A stretch of 64,000 nt of DNA, taken from contig CAWINP010000002.1 in assembly GCA_963837485.1 (NCBI GenBank), positions 62,001 to 126,000 on the forward strand, in the 5' to 3' direction. This DNA comes from Solirubrobacter sp963837485 (lineage in GTDB: Bacteria; Actinomycetota; Thermoleophilia; Solirubrobacterales; Solirubrobacteraceae). The stretch's first letter is position 1. The number at the start of each line of letters is the position of its first letter. Below are positions 28,106 through 35,396 of the stretch, piece by piece. Under the pieces are notes generated by a model. The model searched no databases, was not told the origin of the DNA, and saw only the letters and a program-made list of their open reading frames with translations. The translations under genes were made by a program, and so were the position numbers.

Positions 28106-28902
28106 GCAAGCGCGCGGGTGGCCGCATCCTTGAGCGCCGCGAGGACGTTCTCCTCGGTCGGGCCTTCGAGGTCGGCGACGATGCGGCCGTCGGCGAGGAA
28201 GAGGACGCGGTCGGCGATCGCGGCGGCGCGCGAGTCGTGCGTGACCATCACGGTCGTCTGGCCGTCGAGGTCGACGGCGTCGCGCAGCATGCCGAGCACG
28301 TCGGCGCCGGCGGCGGAGTCGAGGTTGCCACTGCCTCGCGCTGCGCGCTCGTCACCGCTTCGCTCGGGCTCGTCGGCGAACAGCACCGTGGGCCGGGTGA
28401 CGAGCGCGCGGGCGACCGCCACGCGCTGCTGCTGGCCACCGGAGAGCTGCGCCGGCTTGTGCTCGCGGCGCTCGGCGAGCCCCATCCGCTCCATCAGCGC
28501 GTCGACGACCTCGGGCTCCGGCTTGCGGCCGGCGATGGCCAGCGGGAGCAGGACGTTCTCCTGTGCCGAGAGCGTCGGCAGCAGGTTGAACGACTGGAAG
28601 ACGAAGCCGATGTGGCGGCGACGCAGGCGCGTGAGCTCGCGGTCGGACATGCGCGTGATGTCCTCCCCGGCGATCCGGACGGCCCCGGCATCAGGCGTGT
28701 CGAGGCCGGCGAGCAGGTGCATCAGCGTCGACTTGCCGGAGCCCGACGGCCCCATGACCGCGGTGAACTGCCCCTCGGGAACCTCGAGCGAGACGCCGCG
28801 CAGGGCGTGGACGGCCGCGCCGCCCTCGCCGTAGGTGCGGGTGAGCGAGGTGGCGGTGACGGCGTTCTGGAGTTCGACGGGGCTGTACGCGAGAGCGGTC
28901 AT
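28096..28902 (-). CDS. MacB/LolD-type ABC transporter ATPase with 12-residue insert
   Basis: 268 residues. Walker A GPSGSGKSTLMHLLAG, Q-loop FVFQSFNLLP, signature LSGGQQQRVAVARAL and the Walker B core TVLFADEP are normal for the MacB/LolD/FtsE-like branch. After DEP the family almost always continues TGNLDS. Here 12 residues (ERSGDERAARGS, codons 28330-28365) stand between DEP and GNLDS. The insert separates Walker B from the D-loop and may harm ATP hydrolysis. No permease gene is next to it; upstream lies an operator-like region and a truncated histidine kinase, so the partner was probably lost. It overlaps the hybrid kinase by 10 bp at the 3' end. Confidence 0.82.
28330..28365 (-). repeat. 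36-base in-frame insert in the ABC ATPase gene
   Basis: These 12 codons interrupt the DEP-TGNLDS junction (the expected Thr is gone, a net gain of 33 bases). The inserted DNA has internal symmetry (cgcgc-t-gcgcg at 28337-28347, and a cgcttcgctcg tract). This is what a small palindromic element landing in frame would look like. Confidence 0.55.
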
Positions 28903-28992
28903 GGCGCCTTCCTTGGGGAGGATTCAGGAAAGGTCTCAGGCCCGACCATTCGCGTCATCGGCCCGGATGACGAACCCGCGTCATCCTCAAGG
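28903..28992. promoter_or_regulatory. Tandem hairpin operator between ABC gene and truncated kinase
   Basis: Two cgtcatc-N6-gatgac inverted repeats lie 26 bp apart: 28953-28959 with 28966-28972, and 28979-28985 with 28992-28997. The tandem arrangement upstream of an ABC transporter ATPase and beside a NarL-type two-component pair suggests the binding site of the nearby response regulator. That link is inference. Confidence 0.5.
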
Positions 28993-29523
28993 ATGACTCC
29001 GGATCGTCCGCGTGCAGGAGGAAACGCGCAGCGATCGCCGTTCGAGCGCACCGGCCGCGAGGCGCTCGCCGAGATGCGCCACCTGCTCGGCGTCCTGCAT
29101 CCGGGCGAAGAACCCCGCGCGCTCGCCCCCCAGCCGACGCTGGCCGAGCTCGACGCGCTGATCGCCCGCGCCCGCGCCGCCGGGCTGCCGGTCGCGCTGC
29201 AGGAGCATGGTGAGCGGCAGCCGCTGCCCGCCGGGCTCGACCTCGCCGCGTACCGGATCGTCCAGGAAGGGCTGACGAACGCCATCAAGCACGCTGGCGG
29301 CGCCCCGACCGAGGTGACGGTCAGCTGGAGCGAGCTCGAGCTGGCGATCGAGGTCCGCGATCGCGGCCGCGCGCGCAACGGCGGCGAGGGAGGCCACGGC
29401 CTGGTCGGCATGCGCGAGCGCGTCCGCGTCTACGGCGGCGCGCTCGAGGCCGGACCTGTGAGGGGCGGCGGGTGGCGCGTTCGTGCCACCCTCCCGCTGG
29501 TGAGCGAGATGGTGCTGACGTGA
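28993..29523 (+). pseudogene. 5'-truncated NarL-type sensor histidine kinase
   Basis: From residue 18 the frame matches the C-terminal half of a HisKA_3 kinase: FERTGREALAEMRHLLGVLH (end of the dimerisation helices), AYRIVQEGLTNAIKHAGGAP (N-box) and GGHGLVGMRERVRVYGGALE (G-box). The sensor/membrane region and the helix with the phospho-acceptor histidine are absent; upstream sequence is the ABC gene promoter. An ATG at 28993 could give a 176-residue ATPase-only protein. Lacking the histidine it could not phosphorylate the regulator. The junction lies near 29035. A deletion that also removed the ABC permease would explain both losses. Confidence 0.7.
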
Positions 29524-29591
29524 GAATCCGCGAAGCGATTCTCAAAAGCGACTGCTGGTTGGTCGTTCGCTCAGAGCGGAGGTGCTCGCCG
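29522..29591 (+). repeat. Dispersed repeat, copy 1
   Basis: About 70 bp starting inside the kinase stop codon and ending at the response-regulator start. It opens with gagaatccgcgaagcgattct (stem gagaatc/gattctc) and ends ggtgctcgccg. It is about 80% identical to the copy at 30264. The ribosome site gcggagg for the downstream gene lies within it. Confidence 0.8.
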
Positions 29592-30262
29592 TGAGCGTGC
29601 GGCTGCTGATCGCGGACGACCAGGCGCTCGTACGCGCCGGGTTCCGAATGATCCTCGACGCCGAGGACGACCTCGAGGTGGTCGGCGAGGCGACCGACGG
29701 GCTCGACGCCGTCGCGCAGGCGCGGCGGCTCAAGCCGGACGTCGTGCTGATGGACATCCGCATGCCCGAGCTCGACGGGATCGAGGCGACGCGGCGCGTG
29801 CTCGCCGAGGCCGGCTCGCACCCGGTGCGCGTGCTGATGCTGACCACGTTCGACCTCAACGAGTACGTCTACGACGCGCTGCGGGCGGGCGCCTCCGGGT
29901 TCCTGCTCAAGGACGTGCCGCCCGAGCAGCTCGCCGCCGGGATCCGCGTCGTGGCGCAGGGCGACGCGCTGCTCGCGCCCTCGATCACGCGCCGGCTGAT
30001 CCAGGAGTTCGCGGCGGCCTCGCCCGCCGCGCCGGCGCCGCCGCCGGGGCTCGACGAGCTGACCGCGCGCGAGCTGGAGGTCTTCCGCTGCGTCGCCCGC
30101 GGGCTGTCGAACGCGGAGATCGCCGCCGAGCTGATCGTGTCGGAGACCACGGTCAAGACCCACGTGGCGCGGATGCTGATGAAGCTGGGGCTGCGCGATC
30201 GCGTGCAGGCGGTCGTGCTCGCGTACGAGTCGGGGATCGCCATCCCCGGGCGCACCACATAA
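29591..30262 (+). CDS. NarL/LuxR-family response regulator
   Basis: 223 residues from GTG 29591, which has a GGAGG ribosome site 8 bp upstream; an in-frame GTG at 29582 is possible but has no such site. The REC domain shows RLLIADDQALVRAGF, phospho-acceptor Asp in VVLMDIRMPELDG (about D54), and the conserved Lys in FLLKDVPPEQL. The C-terminal LuxR HTH is ELTARELEVFRCVARGLSNA and TVKTHVARMLMKLGLRDRVQ. It was presumably partnered with the kinase just upstream, now truncated. It probably binds the tandem operator at 28953-28997. Both sides of the gene carry copies of the same repeat. Confidence 0.92.
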   Translation: MSVRLLIADDQALVRAGFRMILDAEDDLEVVGEATDGLDAVAQARRLKPDVVLMDIRMPELDGIEATRRVLAEAGSHPVRVLMLTTFDLNEYVYDALRAGASGFLLKDVPPEQLAAGIRVVAQGDALLAPSITRRLIQEFAAASPAAPAPPPGLDELTARELEVFRCVARGLSNAEIAAELIVSETTVKTHVARMLMKLGLRDRVQAVVLAYESGIAIPGRTT

Positions 30263-30263
30263 A

Positions 30264-30332
30264 GAGAATCCGCGAAGCGATTCTGTAAGCGACAGCTGGT
30301 CGGTCCTTCGCATCGATCGGCGGTACTCGCCG
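30264..30332 (+). repeat. Dispersed repeat, copy 2
   Basis: Second copy of the ~70-bp element, starting 2 bp after the response-regulator stop codon. The first 21 bases are identical to copy 1, followed by a one-base indel and scattered substitutions, and it ends ggtactcgccg. The hairpin part could serve as a terminator. Confidence 0.8.
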
Positions 30333-30387
30333 AAGTCGACCGGGAAAGTCGACTTTGCTATAAGCTCAAACCCATGTCGGGTTTGAG
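30333..30387 (+). promoter_or_regulatory. Palindromic promoter/operator of the sulfate transporter operon
   Basis: Two perfect inverted repeats flank a TATAAG -10 box (30359-30364): aagtcgac/gtcgactt (30333-30340 with 30348-30355), and ctcaaaccc/gggtttgag (30365-30373 with 30379-30387). The second has the ATG start codon (30374-30376) in its 5-base centre. With that -10 the transcript would begin near the ATG, so the palindrome sits over the start point of transcription and translation. A repressor site for the Rrf2 regulator at 33848-34309 is a reasonable guess. Confidence 0.6.
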
Positions 30388-31396
30388 ATATTTCGCGAGC
30401 GCGTTGACCCTGGCCGGCGTCGTGGCCGGCTGCGGCGGCGCCGCTGACACCAAGGACGCGCCGGCTGCGGCGTCCTCCGGCGGCGGCGGCGGCGCGAAGC
30501 TCGCACTCGTCGCCTACTCGACTCCGCAAGTCGTCTATGACGAGGTGATCCCGGCGTTCGCCAAGACCGCGGGCGGCGAGGGCGTCTCGTTCACGCAGTC
30601 CTACGGCGCGTCCGGCGACCAGTCGCGCGCCGTCGAGGCCGGCCAGAAGGCCGACGTCGTCGCGTTCTCGCTGGCGCCCGACGTCAACCGCCTCGTCAAG
30701 GCCGGGCTGGTGGCCGACGACTGGGCGAGCAACCCGACCAAGGGCATGGTCTCGAACTCGGTCGTCGTGCTGATGGTGCGCAAGGGCAACCCCAAGGGCA
30801 TCCACACGTGGGCCGATCTCCTGAAGCCGGGCGTCCAGGTGCTCACGCCGAACCCGTTCACCTCGGGCGGCGCGAAGTGGAACCTGATGGGCGCCTACGG
30901 CGCGCAGCTGGAGCTCGGCAAGACGCCCGAGCAGGCGACCGGCTATGTCCGCGATCTGCTGACCAAGCACGTCAAGGTGCAGGACAAGAGCGGCCGCGAG
31001 TCGGTCCAGAACTTCCTCGGCGGCAACGGCGACGTCTGCATCTCCTACGAGAACGAGGCGATCACCGCCCAGCAGAAGGGCGCCGACATCGACTATGTGA
31101 TCCCCGACCAGACGCTGCTGATCCAGAACCCGATCGCGGTCACGACCGCCGCCAAGCCGCAGGCCAAGGCGTTCGTGGACTACGCGCTCTCCAAGCCCGC
31201 GCAGGAGCTCTTCGCCAAGCACGGCTACCGCCCGGTCGACAGCTCCGTCGCCGCCGGCAAGTTCCCGACGCCGAAGGACCTGTTCACGATCGACGACCTC
31301 GGCGGCTGGTCGAAGGTCAACGACGAGTTCTTCGACCCGGACAAGGGCACGTTCGCGGCGATCGAGAACGAGGCGGGGGTCTCCACTGACAAGTAG
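30374..31396 (+). CDS. Sulfate/thiosulfate ABC transporter substrate-binding lipoprotein
   Basis: 340 residues. A short signal peptide with lipobox (LAGVVAGC, Cys about 21) and a Gly-rich spacer precede the binding domain. Family blocks are ALVAYSTPQVVYDEVIPAF, FTQSYGASGDQSRAVEAGQK, ADVVAFSLAPDVNRLVKAGL, NPFTSGGAKWNLMGAYGAQL and GNGDVCISYENEAITAQQKG. These match Sbp/CysP sulfate-binding proteins. It is exported and lipid-anchored, delivering sulfate to the two permeases encoded next. The first gene of the operon; its start codon lies within a perfect palindrome. Confidence 0.92.
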   Translation: MSGLRYFASALTLAGVVAGCGGAADTKDAPAAASSGGGGGAKLALVAYSTPQVVYDEVIPAFAKTAGGEGVSFTQSYGASGDQSRAVEAGQKADVVAFSLAPDVNRLVKAGLVADDWASNPTKGMVSNSVVVLMVRKGNPKGIHTWADLLKPGVQVLTPNPFTSGGAKWNLMGAYGAQLELGKTPEQATGYVRDLLTKHVKVQDKSGRESVQNFLGGNGDVCISYENEAITAQQKGADIDYVIPDQTLLIQNPIAVTTAAKPQAKAFVDYALSKPAQELFAKHGYRPVDSSVAAGKFPTPKDLFTIDDLGGWSKVNDEFFDPDKGTFAAIENEAGVSTDK

Positions 31397-31478
31397 CGCC
31401 GTCGCGCTCCCGCGCCGCCGCCGGGCGGCGCGCCGCTCGCCGAGCCTCGCGCTCGGGATCAGCACGGTCTGGCTGAGC

Positions 31479-32159
31479 GTGATCGTGCTGATCCCGCTTG
31501 CCGCCGTGGTCGTCAAGGCGACGCAGGCCGACCTCTGGGCGGCGGTCACGACGCCGCGCGCGCTGGCCGCCCTGGAGCTCTCGATCGGGCTGTCGCTGGG
31601 CGTCGCCGCGATCAACGCGGCGACCGGCACGCTGATCGCGTGGGTGCTGGTGCGCGACAGCTTCCCGGGCAAGGGCATCGTCAACGCGCTCGTCGACCTC
31701 CCGTTCGCGCTGCCCACGATCGTCGCGGGCCTGACGCTGCTGGCGCTCTACCGGGACATCGCGTACACGCGCTGGGCGATCCTGCTCGCGCTGCTGTTCG
31801 TGACGCTGCCGTTCGTCGTGCGCTCGGTGCAGCCGGTGCTGATCGAGCTCGACCCCGAGATGGAGGAGGCGGCGGCGTCGCTGGGCGCCTCGGCCGGCCA
31901 GTCGTTCCGGCGCATCGTGCTGCCGAACCTGTGGCCGGCGATCGTCTCGGGCGCGGCGCTGGCGTTCGCGCGGGCGGTCGGCGAGTTCGGCTCGGTGGTG
32001 CTGATCAGCGGCAACCTCCCGCGCAAGACCGAGGTCGCGTCGGTGTTCATCTTCGGCCAGATCGAGAGCGACGCGGTCGCGAGCGCGGCAGCCGTCTCGG
32101 TCGTGCTGCTGGCGATCTCGCTGATCGTGCTGGTGGCGATCCGGAGGCTTGGGCGGTGA
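31479..32159 (+). CDS. cysT: Sulfate ABC transporter permease CysT (CysU)
   Basis: 226 residues from the first standard start (GTG 31479). That start cuts through the first membrane helix: the same frame upstream reads LALGISTVWLSVIVLIPLAA and continues openly back to a CTG at 31386 at the end of the preceding gene. So the true start is probably a rare upstream codon. Five to six helices follow, with LVDLPFALPTIVAGLTLLAL and the EAA loop EMEEAAASLGASAGQSFRRI that contacts CysA. GEFGSVVLISGNLP is diagnostic of sulfate permeases. Its stop overlaps the cysW start. Confidence 0.88.
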   Translation: MIVLIPLAAVVVKATQADLWAAVTTPRALAALELSIGLSLGVAAINAATGTLIAWVLVRDSFPGKGIVNALVDLPFALPTIVAGLTLLALYRDIAYTRWAILLALLFVTLPFVVRSVQPVLIELDPEMEEAAASLGASAGQSFRRIVLPNLWPAIVSGAALAFARAVGEFGSVVLISGNLPRKTEVASVFIFGQIESDAVASAAAVSVVLLAISLIVLVAIRRLGR

Positions 32160-32920
32160 GCCGGCTCGCGCTTCGCTTCGCCGCGCTCGGCTACCTCGCC
32201 GCGCTGCTGCTGGTGCCGGTCGGGCTCGTCTTCTACCGCACGTTCGAGCACGGGCTCGGCGCGGTCTGGGACTCGATCACCACGCCGGCGGCGATCAGCG
32301 CGTTCTGGCTGACCGTCGAGGTGGCGGCGATCGCGGTGACGCTGAACACGATCTTCGGCGTGATCACGGCGCTCGCGCTCGCCCGGGGCAGGTTCCACGG
32401 CAAGTGGCTGCTGGACGCGCTGATCGACCTGCCCTTCGCGGTCTCGCCCGTCGTGATCGGGCTCGCGCTCGTGCTCGTGTACGGGCGCGACGGCTGGGTC
32501 GAGCTTCCGTTCCAGGTGATCTTCTCGACGCCGGGGATCGTGCTGGCGACGATCTTCGTCTCGCTGCCGTTCGTGGTCCGCGAGGTCACGCCGGTGCTGC
32601 GCGAGGTCGGCGACGAGCAGGAGCAGGCCGCGGCGACGCTCGGCGCGAACGGGTGGCAGACGTTCTGGCGCATCACGCTGCCGTCGATCCGCTGGGGCAT
32701 CACGTACGGCGTGGTGCTCTCGACCGCGCGGGCGATCGGCGAGTTCGGCGCGGTCTCGGTCGTCTCCGGCAAGGTCGCCGGGGAGACCATGACGCTCACG
32801 CTGCTCGTCGAGCAGCGCTTCACCAACTACGACCTGGCCGGCGCGTACGCGGCCTCGGCGCTGCTCGCGCTGATCGCGTTCGCCACGCTGCTGGCCCTGA
32901 CGAGGATCAAGCCCCGATGA
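32156..32920 (+). CDS. cysW: Sulfate ABC transporter permease CysW
   Basis: 254 residues from a GTG overlapping the cysT stop (GTGA). Six predicted helices. Landmarks are LIDLPFAVSPVVIGLALVLV, FVSLPFVVREVTPVLREVGD, the EAA loop EQEQAAATLGANGWQTFWRI and ARAIGEFGAVSVVSGKVAGE. It forms the membrane channel with CysT. Its stop overlaps the cysA start (ATGA). Length is slightly short compared with E. coli CysW (291) because the N- and C-terminal cytoplasmic tails are short. Confidence 0.93.
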   Translation: MSRLALRFAALGYLAALLLVPVGLVFYRTFEHGLGAVWDSITTPAAISAFWLTVEVAAIAVTLNTIFGVITALALARGRFHGKWLLDALIDLPFAVSPVVIGLALVLVYGRDGWVELPFQVIFSTPGIVLATIFVSLPFVVREVTPVLREVGDEQEQAAATLGANGWQTFWRITLPSIRWGITYGVVLSTARAIGEFGAVSVVSGKVAGETMTLTLLVEQRFTNYDLAGAYAASALLALIAFATLLALTRIKPR

Positions 32921-33858
32921 TCGACGTCAGCTCCGTCTCGAAGCGATTCGCCGGCTTCACCGCGCTCGACGACGTCTCGCTCGAGGTCCCGGACGGGTCG
33001 CTGGTCGCCCTGCTCGGTCCGTCCGGCTCCGGGAAGTCGACGCTGCTGCGAATCGTCGCCGGGCTCGAGCAGCCGGACGCCGGCTCGGTGGTGATCGGCG
33101 GCGAGGACGTCACGCCGGTCCCGCCCCAGAAGCGCGGCATCGGGTTCGTGTTCCAGCACTACGCGGCGTTCAAGCACATGAGCGTGCGCGACAACGTCGC
33201 CTTCGGGCTCTCGATCCGGCGCGAGAAGAAGGCGGCGATCCGCGCGCGGGTGGACGAGCTGCTGGAGATCGTGGGACTGACCGGGTGGGCGGACCGCTAC
33301 CCGAGCCAGCTGTCCGGCGGCCAGCGGCAGCGGATGGCGCTGGCCCGCGCGCTGGCGGTCCAGCCGCGCGTGCTGCTGCTCGACGAGCCGTTCGGCGCGC
33401 TGGACGCGAACGTGCGCCAGGAGCTGCGCGAGTGGCTGCGGCGGCTGCACGACGAGGTCCACGTGACGACCGTGCTGGTCACGCACGACCAAGAGGAGGC
33501 GATGGCGATCGCCGACCGGATCGTCGTGCTCGATCACGGGCGCGTGCAGCAGGCGGGACCGCCGCGCGAGCTCTACGAGCGCCCGGCCAACCCGTTCGTC
33601 ATGAAGTTCCTCGGGCCGGTCTCCTCGCTCGGCGACCGGCTCGTGCGGCCGCACGACCTGCTGCTGTCCAACGACGCCGGCGACGGCCTGGAGGCGATGG
33701 TCACGCGCGTGGTCTACCTCGGCTTCGAGGTGCGCGTGGAGCTCGAGCTGGCGCCCGAGGGCGCCGTCTCCGTGCAGCTCACGCGCGCCGAGGCCGACGA
33801 GCTCGAGCTGCGCGCCGGCGACATCGTCTACGTGCGCGCCCCCGCGTTCAGCGCGTGA
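32917..33858 (+). CDS. cysA: Sulfate ABC transporter ATPase CysA
   Basis: 313 residues. Walker A GPSGSGKSTLLRIVAG, Q-loop FVFQHYAAFKHMSV, signature LSGGQRQRMALARALA, Walker B VLLLDEPFGALDANVRQELR, H-loop VTHDQEEAMAIADR. A C-terminal TOBE-like domain (RPHDLLLSN... VTRVVYLGFEVRVELEL) follows, as in CysA. It powers sulfate or thiosulfate import. It ends with an 11-bp convergent overlap with the Rrf2 regulator gene. Confidence 0.94.
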   Translation: MIDVSSVSKRFAGFTALDDVSLEVPDGSLVALLGPSGSGKSTLLRIVAGLEQPDAGSVVIGGEDVTPVPPQKRGIGFVFQHYAAFKHMSVRDNVAFGLSIRREKKAAIRARVDELLEIVGLTGWADRYPSQLSGGQRQRMALARALAVQPRVLLLDEPFGALDANVRQELREWLRRLHDEVHVTTVLVTHDQEEAMAIADRIVVLDHGRVQQAGPPRELYERPANPFVMKFLGPVSSLGDRLVRPHDLLLSNDAGDGLEAMVTRVVYLGFEVRVELELAPEGAVSVQLTRAEADELELRAGDIVYVRAPAFSA

Positions 33859-34309
33859 CCCACGAGTCCGGGTCGTCGGCGAGCCGGTCGATCTTGGCCG
33901 GCAGCGTGCCGGCGGCGAGATCCTGCAGCGTGACGTGCTCGACGACGTCGCGCAGGTTCGTACGGACGGCGATCCACACGCGCTGCAGCGGCGCCGCCGG
34001 GCCGGAGTAGTTGACGGTCTCGGGGCGCTCGCCCCGGACCGCGGCAAGCGGGCCGTCGACGGCGCGGATCACGTCGGCGACGGTGATCTGGAGCGCGGGC
34101 TTCGCGAGCCGGTGCCCGCCTTCGGCGCCGCGCTGGCTGGCGACCAGGCCGGCGTGGCGCAGGTCGGACAGGATGTTCTCCAGGAAGCGCTGCGGGATCC
34201 CCTGGGCGGTCGCGATCGACTCGGCGCGCACGGGCGCCCCGCCGGGCTGGGCGGCGGCGAGCTCGGCTGCGGCGCGCACCGCGTAGTCGGCCTTGGCGGA
34301 GACCTTCAC
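33848..34309 (-). CDS. Rrf2-family regulator, probable sulfur (CymR-like) regulator
   Basis: 153 residues from GTG 34307-34309 (MKVSAKADYAVRAAAELAAA). A winged helix with ATAQGIPQRFLENILSDLRH and SQRGAEGGHRLAKPALQITV, followed by VADVIRAVDGPLAAVRGERP. Unlike the suf regulator it has no cysteine cluster, so it does not bind Fe-S. Cysteine-free Rrf2 proteins such as CymR regulate sulfur uptake. Its position tail-to-tail with the sulfate transporter supports that role. Candidate sites are the palindromes at 30333-30387. Confidence 0.8.
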   Translation of the reverse strand: MKVSAKADYAVRAAAELAAAQPGGAPVRAESIATAQGIPQRFLENILSDLRHAGLVASQRGAEGGHRLAKPALQITVADVIRAVDGPLAAVRGERPETVNYSGPAAPLQRVWIAVRTNLRDVVEHVTLQDLAAGTLPAKIDRLADDPDSWVTR

Positions 34310-34353
34310 GAACGCGGAACCTAGCGGAGAGGCTCCAGGCACCGGGCCCGCGG

Positions 34354-34827
34354 CTAGCGCGGGCGGCGGTACTGCAGCTCGAGCCGGTCGGTGCGCCCGG
34401 ACCAGCGCAGCGACATGCGCCAGCACCCCGGCTCGGGCATGTCGATCCCCGACGGGCCCGGCCCGCCGGCGACCGTGCGGTGCTGGGGCTTGCCGACGGG
34501 GCGTCCGTCCTGGACCCGCTGGGCGGTGATCTCGAGGTTCGAGAGCGGCTTGACCGGGTCCTTCGCCACCCACAGGACCTTGTCGCCGGTGTTCTCGCCC
34601 GGCGGCGCCTCCAGCCTGCCGAACAGGATCGCCACGATCTGCCCCTGCTCGCCGAGCACGTGCGGGATCTGTGGCTCGCGTTCCGAGAACCCGGTGCGCG
34701 CCCACTCCTGCAGCACGCCCGTGTCCGGCTGCGTGCACGAGCCGGAGTCGCCGCGCGACGGCCGCGCGAGCACCGCGACCACGGCGACCACGATCCCGGC
34801 GGGCACGAGCCAGAGCAACCGCTTCAT
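34354..34827 (-). CDS. Exported protein of unknown function
   Basis: 157 residues. A membrane or signal segment (LLWLVPAGIVVAVVAVLARP) at 4-23 leads to a small extracytoplasmic domain with two cysteines (GSCTQPD and EPGCWRMSLRWSG) that could form a disulfide, and ends in a beta-rich WSGRTDRLELQYR. Related short lipoprotein-like proteins with a GCW...LRW.G..D pattern occur in Bacillus and actinobacteria without known role. The gene lies 14 bp after the histidine phosphatase stop and reads in the same direction. Confidence 0.65.
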   Translation of the reverse strand: MKRLLWLVPAGIVVAVVAVLARPSRGDSGSCTQPDTGVLQEWARTGFSEREPQIPHVLGEQGQIVAILFGRLEAPPGENTGDKVLWVAKDPVKPLSNLEITAQRVQDGRPVGKPQHRTVAGGPGPSGIDMPEPGCWRMSLRWSGRTDRLELQYRRPR

Positions 34828-34841
34828 GCCCTATCTACACG

Positions 34842-35396
34842 TCACGCGCCGGCCTGGTTCCAATGCCAGATGACGCGGGCCTCGCGCTCGAAGCCGAGCT
34901 CGCAGACGGCGGCGGTGTCGAGCGCGAAGCTGCCGCCGCGCGCGCCGGGCAGATCGAGCCAGCGGGCGGCGAGGATGCGCAGCACATGGCCGTGCGCGAA
35001 CAGCGCGACGTCGCCGCCGGCGGCGAGCGCGCGCGCGATCACGCGGTCGGCGCGGGCGCCGACCTGGTCGGGCGTCTCGCCTCCCGGAGCGCCGTCAGTC
35101 CAGAGCGACCAATCGGGCCGCGTCGCCCGGATCTCATTGGTCGTGAGCCCTTCGTATTCGCCGTACGCGAACTCGGCGAGGTCCTCGTCGACCTCGCCGC
35201 TCAGCCCCGCGAGCTCGCACGTCTCTCGCGCGCGCTGCCGGGGCGAGGTCAGGACCAGCGCGAACTCGCGCTCGCGCAGGGTCAGCGCGCGCGCCCGGCG
35301 GCGGCCCTCCTCGGTGAGCGGGACGTCGGTCGTCGACGTGTGACGTCCCGACGCGCTCCACTCGGTCTGGCCGTGCCGGACGAGGACGATCCTCAC
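34842..35396 (-). CDS. Histidine phosphatase (phosphoglycerate-mutase-like)
   Basis: 184 residues, branch-1 histidine phosphatase. The catalytic motif LVRHGQTEWSASGRH is at residues 5-19; TSPRQRARETCELAG, the acidic FAYGEYEGLTTNEI and the second catalytic histidine in VALFAHGHVLRILAARWL follow. Substrate unknown; members act on phosphosugars, nucleotides, cobalamin precursors or proteins. Its start overlaps the stop of the M14 peptidase gene by 4 bp (ATGA), so the two are co-translated. Confidence 0.88.
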   Translation of the reverse strand: MRIVLVRHGQTEWSASGRHTSTTDVPLTEEGRRRARALTLREREFALVLTSPRQRARETCELAGLSGEVDEDLAEFAYGEYEGLTTNEIRATRPDWSLWTDGAPGGETPDQVGARADRVIARALAAGGDVALFAHGHVLRILAARWLDLPGARGGSFALDTAAVCELGFEREARVIWHWNQAGA

